A DNA stretch of 64,000 nucleotides, taken from assembly GCA_036925085.1 (NCBI GenBank), contig JAUPFP010000037.1, positions 1,384,001-1,448,000 of the forward strand, written 5' to 3'. Shown one piece after another: positions 49,168 to 59,235 of the stretch. This DNA is from Brachycybe producta. Its lineage: Eukaryota > Arthropoda > Diplopoda > Playtdesmida > Andrognathidae. Positions within the stretch are counted from its first letter, which is position 1. Each line of letters begins with the position of its first letter. Made by a program: the position numbers and the translations under genes. Under the pieces are notes generated by a model. That model was not told the DNA's origin, ran no database searches, and was given only the letters and a program-made list of their open reading frames with translations.

Positions 49168-50716
49168 AGTTTTGCGTGTCATGATTATTTTTCATCCTTG
49201 AATGCACAAAAGTAAAAAAAATGTCAAATTTTGAAATTTTTTTTTAGTGTCAAGTTTTTTATATGAAATTATTTACCAAAAGTTGTTTATTTACACTAAA
49301 TTACGATTTTTTTCATTAAAAGTAGAGATAAGGTATAATTAAAATGCATTAGTAGCAATATTATGTTGAATTGTAAACATTGCTATCAATTCTACTGTGT
49401 TACTCAGTTTATTCATAACCAGTTCTAACTAACCAATGACTGGCTATTACATATAAACAGCTTAGTTTTTTTTAAAGATATTTTAAAGAGATCCAATGTT
49501 GTCAATTGTTATCCAAGTTCAACATAAAATCTTTTAATTGAAGGTCATTATTTTCAAGTTTTTCAATTATTGTCACTTTTGCTGTTGTTGGTAAGAAGAT
49601 GCTAATATATTTTTTTTATTAAGCTTAAATTAATTTGTCATGGTTTCATAAATAATAAGCATGAAATTAGTGAAGAAGATAATTAGTTTTTTTTAAAAAT
49701 ATGACTGTTAAATAAAATTTAACTAAACTTATTCAACAGGAAGAGAAAAAAAAGTTTAATTACGAAACGTGAGATTATGTCGTTAAGTTAAAATAAATTT
49801 TGAAGAAAATTAAAATGTCTTAACAAGTACCGTAATAACCTCATTTGAACTTGTATACGTGTGTGTGTGATTTTTTATTTTAATATTTCAAACATTTTAT
49901 CAATTTTTTCATTATCATAATCAATAAAAATTAAACAGGACAATTACATCTTTGGCTTTGTAAAATATTAATTTTACTTAACCACACTAATAATTTAGAA
50001 ACCACAATGTTTTCAATAATTTTTTTTTATATTTTCAGGTTTTGTTTTCTTTTTTGTGTATTTTTGTTTAAAGTGAGAGCAAATTTTATTTTCAACCAAA
50101 AAAAAATCCCACTAATATTACTTTTTTGTCTGCAAAAAAAAAATGTAACTTTCATTCTTAAAAATATTTATATTATTATTTCTAAAATATTACTGAAGCA
50201 TTAAACAATTTTTTTTCTCAATTCAGAGAAATAATAAATTTTACATTTTATTTAAGAAACAAACCACAATAATTTCACTTGTTCATTTTTTTTTCTTCAT
50301 TTGTTGTCAATATGAGAAATATAAAACTTAAAAAAAATTGTTAACATTTAAGTAAGCAAACTAGTTCCACCCCAATTTTTTTTTTCAACTTCTCACTTGT
50401 TCCTCGCCCTTCTTTGTTATTTCGTCATAATAACCATAAGAATAAGGTAAGAAAAAAGAATCGAATATATGCATGTATTCATGTGAAACTGGAAATGTAA
50501 TGTAGATGAGGCAGACAACCTTTGAAAGTGTTTTCTGGTTGCGATGACAAGCTTAAGGGGGGGAAAAGAGATCACTGATCTATTTACCCCCATCCCCTTG
50601 AGGGCAGAAACTCTTTTACCTACTCAGTTGACCAATTAAATAAGAGAAAGACAAAATCTTGTTGGTTGATAGAGAAAAATTCAATTTTGTATATCTTTTT
50701 TCCAACCTTAAGAGAC
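49168..50716. other. AT-rich upstream region of gene 3
   Basis: No gene. Long A and T tracts. A patch near 50520-50600 is GC-richer (GCTTAAGGGGGGGAAAAG, CCCCCATCCCCTTGAGGGC) and could hold promoter-proximal sites, but no known motif is recognised. Confidence 0.4.
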
Positions 50717-50726
50717 CTATATATAA
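50717..50726 (+). promoter_or_regulatory. Candidate TATA box of the GGYGG gene
   Basis: TATATATAAG lies 165 bp upstream of the start codon at 50882. The leader would be about 135 nt and hold a ten-codon upstream frame (50796-50828). A second, textbook TATAAAAG lies at 50847-50854, only 35 bp before the ATG, which would leave an unusually short leader. The choice is open. Confidence 0.5.
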
Positions 50727-50881
50727 GGAAAATCATGGCAGCAGAACAAAAAACAATTGCTTCCAAACTAGTTGTATTTGCAGCATTTATTTAGTATGTT
50801 GGTGTTTGCTGTTATTAATTTATATTAAGTGCCCATATATTCCTACTATAAAAGAAGGAAAGACATAAGATACACATCATC

Positions 50882-53114
50882 ATGAAGCTAACTGTAAGTA
50901 CATAACTGTTTGATTATGGTTTTAATGAATGTGCAATTTGAATTTGAATTTTTTTTAAAATTATACTGCAAGCAACCAAAAGACCTATTGCAGAGAGACA
51001 AAATTTCAATTGCAGTATGCGAAATGTATTGTCACAACCCCAAAATATAAACAATTGCAGTGCGTTCTGGTAAAGCTAAAATAATTGCATTGTCAGAAAA
51101 TTAAGACACGTTTTACGTTTCACGTTTTTCACATCAGTTATGTAAATGTTTGTGGCACATTTGTGCCACAAACATTTACATAACTGATGTGAAATTTTTA
51201 GGAACAACTTTAAGGTGCTTTTAGAGTATAAACACCTTTCGAACTCTGGTGATTCTGTTTTCGAGCAGAAAAATGAAGAGAAACTTTGAAAATGTTTTGG
51301 AACCTACAAGGATATAGCTCAATCACTTAAGGGTATTTTCATGTTGATGTAAGTTTATGACAATTTTAAAAGGATTCAGTTTTAATCACAAGAATATTTT
51401 TTTTTCATTTTTATCAACTTTTTTCTTTATTTTGAAAGATATATCAACATGAAAATACTATTAAGTGATTCAGCTATCATTCTAGTTTCTAACACACTTT
51501 CAATTTCTCCTTTGTGTTTGTTGCCTATGAAACGCATAATAAGTAAAATTTAAAAATCACCTGTTTATATATAAAACATCTTCAAGAAAAAATATAAAAA
51601 TTTGTTAGAAACTAGAATGGTATTTAAAAATGCTAAAAGTGTTTTCTAGATGGACATCATTTTTTTAACGAAACAGTGTGTGGTATAAAAAATATCATCA
51701 AATTGTTTTGAAATTAACATGTGGAGTTCATTTTACTATTCCAGTTTTTAACAAATTGCCATTCTTTTCTGTTGAAAAAAAGTTTGCTTTCACTTTATGT
51801 ACTTCAAAGAGTTCTTTCTAAAGTGAACAGTCTATCATAGTTAGTAATTATGAGTTGTTTTGATGTATATAATTTTATAAATTATATGTTATTTATGGTA
51901 TAACACGTGTATTTCTATTTAAGGTTCTTTTTGTGTTGGTCAGTTTGTTTACCCTGACATCAACAAAGAAAAAAGATAAGGAGGACTTTAAAGGAATCAC
52001 AATTTCTCTGAAGGGACCACCATTGCCGTTTCTTCTTCAAAACATTGGTGGTTCAATGTTGCAAGGACTACAAGGAGGTGGTGGGTTCAATCCTTATGAT
52101 GCACAAAGTCGGTCGGACTTTGGAAGATCAGGTGGTTATGGTGGTGGCTATGGAGGTGGCGGATATGGAGGAGGTGGATACGGAGGAGGTGGATACGGAG
52201 GAGGCGGTTACGGAGGTGGTGGTTATGGAGGAGGCGGTTACGGAGGTGGTGGTTACGGAGGAGGCGGTTACGGAGGAGGTGGATACGGAGGTGGTTACAA
52301 TAGCTATTTTGGCAATCCAAAGAAAACTGGCTACCACCTTGGATTGGGACTCGGAGCACTTAAGGGACTTGCCATTGGAGCTGGATCTACTGCTTTAGCT
52401 GCAAAAACACGTGCAGCAAATTATGGTGGTGGATATGGTGGAGGATATGGTGGAGGATATGGTGGTGGCTATGGTGGTGGCTATGGTGGAGGTTATAATG
52501 CAAGAAGTGGTGGTGGATATGGTGGTGGTGATTATGGTGGTTACAATTATATTCCAAGATTTAGTATTCATGATGGACTGTTGATGCTAAGAGGTCTTCT
52601 TGCTGGCAATAGAGAAGCTAAACTTGATGGTTTTGCAGTGGGAAAGAAGCTGGGAGTTTTACAGACACAACTTTTACAAAGAGGTGGTGGTATTTTGAAT
52701 GGTTTATTGCAAGCAAGTATAGCTGGAATGGGAAGTTATAATGGTGGAGGTTATGGTGGTGGCGGTGGTTATGGTGGAGGCGGTGGTTATGGTGGAGGTG
52801 GTGGCTATGGTGGTGGTGGCTATGGTGGAAATAGTTATGGAGGTGGTGATAGTTATGGAGGTGGTGGTCACTCCAGAGGAGACCATGGTATAAATAGTTA
52901 TGAAGGTGGTGGTGGTTACTCTAGAGGTGACAATGGTGATAATATAAATTATGAAGGCCATGGTCATTTTAATGGACCTCAAGTGTACGGAAATCATTTC
53001 GGAAATAATGCTCGTGCTGATTACAGCAGTGGTGAAAATATTCAAAGTATTGATACAAATCATCTTATATTTCCTACACATTTGGTTCAATATAATGGTA
53101 ATAACAATGATTAA
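50882..53114 (+). CDS. Secreted GGYGG-repeat glycine-rich protein (two exons)
   Basis: Joined exons 50882-50893 and 51924-53114 give 400 residues. Exon 1 encodes MKLT before ACT|GTAAGTAC; exon 2 follows TTTCTATTTAAG and completes the signal peptide MKLTVLFVLVSLFTLTST, cut near residue 17-18. A lysine-rich KKKDKED segment follows. Three GGYGG-type arrays (about 74-129, 168-205 and 278-320; unit GGGGY) are separated by two non-repetitive blocks: about 130-167 (TGYHLGLGLGALKGLAIGAG) and 214-277 (DGFAVGKKLGVLQTQLLQRG). These blocks resemble those of the protein at 33350. The C-terminal 80 residues are Asn/Gly/His-rich. GGYGG arrays are typical of arthropod glycine-rich cuticular proteins, keratin-like silk and glue proteins. 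No R&R chitin-binding motif. AATAAA at 53277-53282 is a likely poly-A signal. Confidence 0.9.
51127..51194. repeat. Perfect 33-bp inverted repeat with 2-nt spacer
   Basis: The left arm 51127-51159 starts TTTCACATCAGTTATG; the right arm 51162-51194 is its exact reverse complement; the spacer is TT. It lies in the intron of the GGYGG gene and would form a 33-bp RNA hairpin if transcribed. The two-base loop is too small for a canonical microRNA precursor. Confidence 0.95.
51282..51508. repeat. MITE family C copy in intron
   Basis: Left arm AATGTTTTGGAACCTACAAG, then TAGCTCAATCACTTAAGGG; right arm CAGCTATCATTCTAGTTTCT. Confidence 0.8.
51604..51765. repeat. Short family C-like hairpin in intron
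   Basis: GTTAGAAACTAGAATGGTAT at the left and TACTATTCCAGTTTTTAAC at the right are inverted. A similar size and organisation to the element at 40175-40335, so these may form a short subfamily. Confidence 0.65.
52128..52298 (+). repeat. Coding GGYGG array (15-bp unit)
   Basis: About eleven 15-bp units such as GGAGGAGGTGGATAC. Related arrays in the same gene are at about 52423-52500 and 52741-52870. Shadow frames on both strands across here come from the repeat. Confidence 0.9.
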
Positions 53115-53276
53115 AGTTCCGTTGAAAACGCACACACTGTTTTGTGTGATAAGTAATTTGCACAGGTATAAAATGCCAAACTTTGTGGTAACATTTACCA
53201 CTTTGACATCACGGCATGAATATTGTTCCCTTTTTTGTTTTTGTCTGCTACAGTCCTAAAATGTGTCTTTTGTGTA

Positions 53277-53282
53277 AATAAA
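53277..53282 (+). terminator. Poly-A signal of the GGYGG gene
   Basis: AATAAA 163 bp after the stop codon, followed by a T/G-rich segment (TTTATGTTTATTGTGA), as expected for a cleavage site. Confidence 0.65.
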
Positions 53283-53299
53283 TTTATGTTTATTGTGAT

Positions 53300-54399
53300 A
53301 TACAAAATATTTCACCAATGTCAGTATATGTTTCAGGGAATTTTTTTTTGTTTATAATTTTTTTTCCCAGTGATTATTTGTAATTATTTGTTTTTCTCAT
53401 TTATATTATTATTATTGTTACATTGTACATTTGAAAGATTATATTTTTGTAACTTATTTCTATTTTTTTTAAATAAAATGAAACACTAATTAACCAAAAC
53501 ATACTATATTTATTCATTATTTTAGATTTTTTTTATCAATATACTGATTAATTAATAAAAAGTTCTAATTCCTGACTATAATTAAAAATTAAATTTATTA
53601 ATATTTTTTATAGTCATGATTGTAATTTCTTTTTTACTCGAATTAATCAGAAATACATAAAATAACCACATAGGCCGAAAAGGCGTTTGAAAATGAAAAA
53701 TTATAATCGTGACTTTAAAAAAAGAGAATATTAATAAATTGAATTCTGATTAATATGAATACAAAGTGAATGTCTTTCTATTTTGAGTTAATTTTATTTT
53801 GAATTTTTAATAAATCAGATATAGATGTCTAATATAATATTTTTTTTATTATTATCATTGTAGATTAGTTTACTGTGTATGTGGTTTTTTTTCTTCCCAT
53901 CACGTAAAGAGTGTCACAAATTTGAAAATTTCTAACTTTCTACACACGTAAGTAAAATTATTTTTATGGCATGACTGAACATAATAGTTAAGATAATTTA
54001 CATTTGAGAGTACAATTGCAGTGGTTAAAAAGAGCATGCAACTTAGTATAGGTTATTGTCCACTTCATGAGTAGTAGGCCAACTATGCCTGATTTACTAG
54101 AGTAAATAGTTTGGTTTTTTTTTATTTCAGTTTCTCCATAAATTCATTCCATTGGCTTTTTTTTCTTCTTCACAAATGGTTTCCTTTTTTTGTTACCTGA
54201 CCCACAAACAACTCCACCTTCCTTTAAGTTTTTGCACCAACAAATCTTGTAAACAAACACAAAATTTAATTTTTTTACACATATTGGTTGCTTGTTTGTA
54301 ACATGAGATATTTTTTTTTCTTCAAAAAAGTTTGCAAATAAATTCAGTTTGTAACTTGGAAGTGATACAAAAAAAAATGAATTATTTTAATAATTATAT
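53300..54399. other. AT-rich intergenic
   Basis: No gene or clear repeat was recognised. Confidence 0.4.
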
Positions 54400-54592
54400 A
54401 TAGATCGAATTTTATCCAAATATAAAGTAATTGTTTCTTAATCAGTGATTCAAGTGCCAATTATGTTGCCAATCATCCTTCAATTTAAACATTTTTAAGT
54501 CTATTGTTTAGATAGACATTTGTGACACTTTAGCCATAGACTTAAGTTGAAAAATATTTGCTTGAAAGTGGATAAAAAGTCAATCCCTAATT
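54400..54592. repeat. Decayed family B copy
   Basis: ATTTTATCCAAATATAAAGT, GTTTCTTAATCAGTGATTCA and AGTGCCAATTATG at the left, and AAAAATATTTGCTTGAAAGT then AAAAAGTCAATCCCTAAT at the right, follow the family B layout with heavy divergence. It abuts the better copy at 54597. Confidence 0.6.
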
Positions 54593-54596
54593 ATTA

Positions 54597-54885
54597 AAGC
54601 TCGGATTTTTATGCAGCATCAAGTAAATGTTTCTGAATTTGTGGTACCCGTACCAATCATCATTAGAGCATTGTGCTTTTTCTAATCAAAAAGACTGGTT
54701 AGAGGCTGGAAGTCTGGTTGCTATCAGTTGTGAACTAGAGTTCTAGCCTCTAATCAGTGTTTTTGAATTTAAAAAACCGATAATTATTGGTTGATCTAAA
54801 TGGCATTGTTACATACACAATTTGCTCTTGTGTCATTGATTGAGAAACATTTCCTTGATATTGCCTAAAAATCCGAGCCCTAATA
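54597..54885. repeat. MITE family B copy
   Basis: Left TAAAGCTCGGATTTTTATGC; right CCTAAAAATCCGAGCCCTA. Together with 54400-54592 it forms a tandem or nested pair. A 63-codon minus-strand frame across it is an artefact. Confidence 0.85.
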
Positions 54886-56191
54886 ATATTATATATAGCC
54901 CTATTATATCCCCCACTTGAACTAATTTGTTCCTCTGTCATAGGCCCGCCGAGCTGCTTGTATAGTATTTATTAAAATTCAAATAACGCCTATAGGCTAA
55001 ATTCACGGTCATTCACATTGAAATAATTTGTGCAAAAGCCAATCAATATTTATGGAAATATTTATAAAAGTAAACGGATGGAAAATATAAGAAATAACAA
55101 TAAATTTGTGGTTTTTTGTTCCTTTCAGCTGAATTATTATCATGCACAATCATCTTCAAATACAAAGAGTATGTCCAAACTTTTTTGGTTCTGAGCCACA
55201 TTATAATACAGGGTGTTCAGAACGTCAGTACCTAATTTCGTAAAATAACTGGAAAATATATGGAATTCAATAATATTATAAAACGATAGAAAATTAAAAT
55301 TTCACTGAATATTTAAGAGTAAGGTTCAGCTTAAATTCAAAAGAAATCTCGAAACTTTGTGCCCAGTTGACCTGGCTAAGCCGAGCCTGCGTGATGTTTC
55401 ACTAACAGACGTGTGGGACGTGGCTCCTCCGTGATTATTCTTCGTACTTGCATCCACCTTATTTTTATTTTTACACGGACGACCACGTGTCTCCAAGCAC
55501 GTTTACTGTAGTTTAAGGGTCGATTTTTTTTACGAGAGATCGTATGACGAAACTCAATTAAAGTTTAACAATTGCGAGAGAGAAAAAAAAAACGAATAGA
55601 AAGCTGCTTGATGTTTTTTTAATATTAAAAATTCAAAGAAAGTAATAAGAAAATCTTTCTTAAATAAAAATAAGGAAAGCTGGAAAATATTTCTAAAATT
55701 TTTTTTGGGTAGTTTCACGTATTTAAAAAAAACAGAATTTTGCACACTGAAAGTTGGTGCAAAACAGCGAAAGAAATTGATAAGTTTATTGTAATAGAAA
55801 AAAATGAAATTTGAGGTGGAATTCTATGCATTTTTTTTAGTTTCTTACTCATTAGGGCCTGTAAAAACGATTTTTCCTGGGCCGTTTTTTTTTTGGTTCT
55901 TCTTCTCAAAGTCCGCCCCTTGTTCGTGGAATATCACACTGACACCAGTGGCGTAGCTAGGTTTTTGGCACCCGGGAGTAAAAATCTTTAGGGCGTCCCC
56001 CAAATTTCTTTTTTTTAAATAGAAGAAATTCATAAATAAACGAAAAAAATGCGTTTTTCAGTTGCAGAACCTGGTTAAAGGCTAGAATTTAAAGGTGAAA
56101 CCAGCATCTAGAATAGACTTATAAAAACTCAAAACTTATTAAATGCATTTTTTCATCATATCTCTTTAATTAATACTCCCTTAATATTGTA

Positions 56192-56207
56192 CCCCCCCCC
56201 CCCCCCC
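56192..56207. repeat. Poly-C run
   Basis: Sixteen consecutive C. This is a likely site of sequencing or assembly length error. Confidence 0.9.
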
Positions 56208-56246
56208 TCTATTCTTGCAGTTGCACACCATTGACAGACACTTATA

Positions 56247-56530
56247 CCTAGTACACACTTGATAATTTAAATGCATTTAAATAATAAATGTGTTCTACAG
56301 AGCCCCCTGTGAAGGGCAAACAAACAATATATGGAATTCAATTTATTCAGTTAATAATCTGAAAATATTGAGTTAATAACTATTGACAAAATATTGATTT
56401 AGTAGTTGAATTTAAAATATTAATAATAAAGTCAATTATTATTTGGTTCATGTTCTTAACTGGATTCCGTACTAATTCACCTAAACACATTTAATTTGAA
56501 TTCATTTAACTCATGTGTGTGTATAAGTCA
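56247..56530. repeat. Family H half copy
   Basis: ACCTAGTACACACTTGATAA, TTTAAATGCATTTAAATAAT and GTTCTACAGAGCCCCCTGTG match the left half of 35716-36243 closely. CTAAACACATTTAATTTGAA near 56480 matches its centre. Confidence 0.75.
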
Positions 56531-57273
56531 ACTGTGCACAATAGGGAATTAATGAACACCCTGTATCATAATTAATACACTAATTTTAGGTAGTGTGGGT
56601 TGATATCAAGTGAGGCTCAGACTCTTCTTCTGTTGGTCATGTAGTTTCAGGCATATTATATATTATTATTTTTGGTTGGAAATTTGAAATCCATTTTGAA
56701 TGGACAGTCAAGTGTAACACAAAAGAAGGTATCAAGGAAGTGCTTTACTGGACAATTAAATAGTAAATTACATATATTATATATATATGTATATACATAA
56801 TAGGGTAACATCTTGAGTAAATAAATTATATTCATTATTTATATACATGTAATGTAATATACTTTTCAATTTTTTTTATCTTTATAGCCATTGAACTGTA
56901 TCAAGAAAAGAAAGAGAAATATGTATCCTTTTATTATATATTTCATTGAATTGTGTAAGTTTCATTGACTTCCAGAAAAGGTCATTTTCGCGTGGGAGTT
57001 TACCTGACGTGCAAAATTATCAAAGAACTTCAAGACAATAAGAATAATCAGAAAATATAAAAATTCGAAAAAAAAAAAAATTAAACACATAGGCTAATTT
57101 GAGGGTAGGTCATCATCATCAACATCATCACTAACATCTATATTTATGTGAACAATTTAACGCTACAATGAATGGGAGGAGTTGAATTTTGTAACATTTT
57201 GACATTTTTTTTTTCTTTCTTCACGCCGTTTTCCTTCATATTTTATTCACCACATTGGTTATTATTTTTTAGG

Positions 57274-57284
57274 GTATAAATATA
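57274..57284 (+). promoter_or_regulatory. TATA box of the small secreted protein gene
   Basis: TATAAATATAA lies 88 bp upstream of the start codon (57362). With initiation about 30 bp downstream the leader would be about 57 nt, the same as for the gene at 18581. Confidence 0.65.
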
Positions 57285-57361
57285 AGCTCATCTCTAGCTT
57301 ATTTTTCAATATCTCACATTTTGTGGTGTCATCATCTCAGGAGATACATATATATTCAACA

Positions 57362-59050
57362 ATGAAGGTAAAACAATATTTCATTATAAGCAATGATGAT
57401 ACTTAAGGTGATTTTAAAAATGTAAACTACAACTGAACTAACTATTGGGTTATTTTGTATTTCAGGAACAAAATTTTAGAGAAACATTTTTTTGAAAAAA
57501 AAAAATTAGAAACTGGAAGGGTAACTGAATCTCTTAAGAAAATTTTTATGTTGGTATCTTTTAAATTAAGCTTTATATTAAGCTCGAAATATCAGCTACC
57601 TTAAAAGTTGAATCATTTTCTCAAGTAACATAATACTAATGAGAAAATGACTCAACTTTTAGCAGATGATATTCTTACTTGTTTTCTATAAAAAAAAAAG
57701 TTTATTTTGAAAGATATCAATATAAAAATGCTATTAAGTGATTTGGCTACCGTTCTAGTTTCTAACAATTTCAATTTTTTTTCAGTATGGTTTTCTAAAA
57801 CTTGGTTGTGTTTTAGGGTAGCTCTATCACTTAAATATAATTTCATGTTGATATCTTTTAAAATAAGCTTTTTATGTCAGTTTTACATAATAATGGCCCA
57901 ATTTGTAGCATACGATATTTTTTTAATTTTTGTTCATAAGAAAGGTTAATTTAGAAAGATATCAACATGAAAATGCTATTATAAGTGACTCAGATACCGT
58001 TCTAGTTTCTAACATACTTTCAGTTTATACTCTATGCTTTTCGAAAAACTCGAGTATTTTAGAAACTACTGTACATAGGACCAATAATAACTCTATTCTT
58101 AATTTCATGTTGAATTTTTTTTTAAAAAAATAAGCCTTTTATGTAATTTTGGAAATGGTGATTCAGATACCATTCTAGTTTCTAACACGATGTCAATTTC
58201 TACCATCTATGCTTTTCGAAAAAAACTTGGAAAGTGAGTGTTTTATAAACTAAACCAATGACTCCAGCACTAATTTCATGTTGATATCTTTTAAAATAAG
58301 CTTTTTCTGTTAGTTGGAAAAATACTCAATTGTGAATATACGCTATTGTTTTAATTTTTGTTGATGAAAATTTTACTTTGAAAGATAGCAATTATGAAAA
58401 TACTATTAAATGATTCAGCTAATATTCTAATTTATAACACAATTGCAATTTTTTTTAGTATATTATACAATATATTGCTCCTGAAATGTTAGATTCTAGA
58501 ATAACCAAGAGTTTGGTAAATCAACATAAATTCATATTTTTTGGTTTATGATTTTTTAATGCAGTTTTCTAATTAACATTTTTTCATTATTATTATTTTA
58601 TAGTCTCTTTTGAGTTTCATCTTGTGTTTTGCAATATTTTCTTCATTGTCCATCAGAGCAGTTCCAATGCCACTGATGGACACTTCCCACGTGTTGGTTC
58701 CACCCATTGGAACTTATTTAGAAAGTCACTTTAACAATGCAGTGACCACCACTTCTACTCAATTTCCACCCCTAAAATCACATCACAGACAACCAAGAGC
58801 CGTCAATTTAGGACGACTGAGGCAATTGGTCAACAATGTGGCTCTCAGTGAGTTCTATCGAATTCGAGGCCTCGAAGTGATGGACTCACTTGGGGTTAAT
58901 TACGACCAGGAAACATCGGCTTCAACTAATTCCAATACAAATTCGACTCCAAATTTAACTGTACTTCAGAGTCGAATTTTAAATAGATTAAGAGATGCTT
59001 ATAGACGTGATAAAACGATGCAAAATATTTTCACTTATTTGCAAGATTAA
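57362..59050 (+). CDS. Small secreted basic protein (two exons)
   Basis: Joined exons 57362-57367 and 58604-59050 give 150 residues. Exon 1 encodes only MK before AAG|GTAAAA; exon 2 follows TATTTTATAG and continues SLLSFILCFAIFSSLSIRA, completing a signal peptide cut near residue 21. The following segment, VPMPLMDTSHVLVPPIGTYL, is not repetitive. At 64-67 lies RQPR, an RxxR site of furin type, then AVNLGRLRQLVNNVALSEFY. A Ser/Thr/Asn-rich linker (about 106-118, with a possible N-glycosylation site NLT at 119) leads to a basic, probably helical C terminus (LQSRILNRLRDAYRRDKTMQ). No cysteine lies beyond the signal peptide. It is not recognised as a known family: it could be a propeptide-type secreted factor or a partner of the structural proteins upstream. 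AATAAA at 59212-59217 is a likely poly-A signal. Confidence 0.82.
57368..58603 (+). other. First intron of the small secreted gene, built of family C repeats
   Basis: A 1236-bp phase-0 intron from GTAAAACA to TATTTTATAG. Most of it is made of about four consecutive family C units (about 57500-57785, 57800-58025, 58040-58200 and 58225-58450), each with a GAAACT-type left arm and a TTCTAGTTTCTAAC right arm. Three short open frames inside are repeat artefacts. Confidence 0.75.
57500..58450. repeat. Cluster of about four family C units
   Basis: TTCTAGTTTCTAACA or close variants recur at about 57753, 58000, 58172 and 58424 (ATTCTAATTTATAACAC). Each is preceded by GAAAGATATCAA-type segments and followed by a new left arm such as GTTTTATAAACTAAACCAATG. 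Divergence between units is substantial, so the cluster is old. Confidence 0.75.
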
Positions 59051-59211
59051 CATAAGATTTTAATTAATTAAGAAAATGAAAAAGAACAGAAATTGAAACA
59101 CATTTTTAATTGTTTTTCTTTGTAGTTTCTTTAATAATTGAAATCAAACACTGTACAATTTTTGTATATAAACTTGTGTATTTATTTTTATACGATTTCT
59201 GTAAAATGTAA

Positions 59212-59217
59212 AATAAA
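59212..59217 (+). terminator. Poly-A signal of the small secreted gene
   Basis: AATAAA 162 bp after the stop codon, nearly the same distance as in the gene at 50882. Confidence 0.65.
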
Positions 59218-59235
59218 TCTAAAAAAAATGAATTA

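Larger units (their letters stand above)
50894..51923 (+). other. First intron of the GGYGG gene
   Basis: A 1030-bp phase-0 intron from GTAAGTAC to TTCTATTTAAG. It contains a perfect 33-bp palindrome (51127-51194) and two family C hairpins (51282-51508 and 51604-51765). Confidence 0.8.
54886..57272. other. Intergenic with repeat fragments
   Basis: No gene is supported. One end of the CAGTGGCGTAGCTA hAT element lies at about 55948-55975, with GCACCCGGG after it. A run of 16 C is at 56192-56207. A family H half copy is at 56247-56530. The patch 55360-55500 is less AT-rich (GACGTGGCTCCTCCGTGATT) but has no sustained frame. Confidence 0.4.

Noticed and set aside
51127-51194. microRNA precursor
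   Set aside because: A 2-nt loop and perfect pairing over 33 bp do not fit a canonical precursor, though hairpin RNA is possible.
52704-53201. 165-codon minus-strand frame rich in T/I/S
   Set aside because: Reverse-strand shadow of the GGYGG coding sequence.
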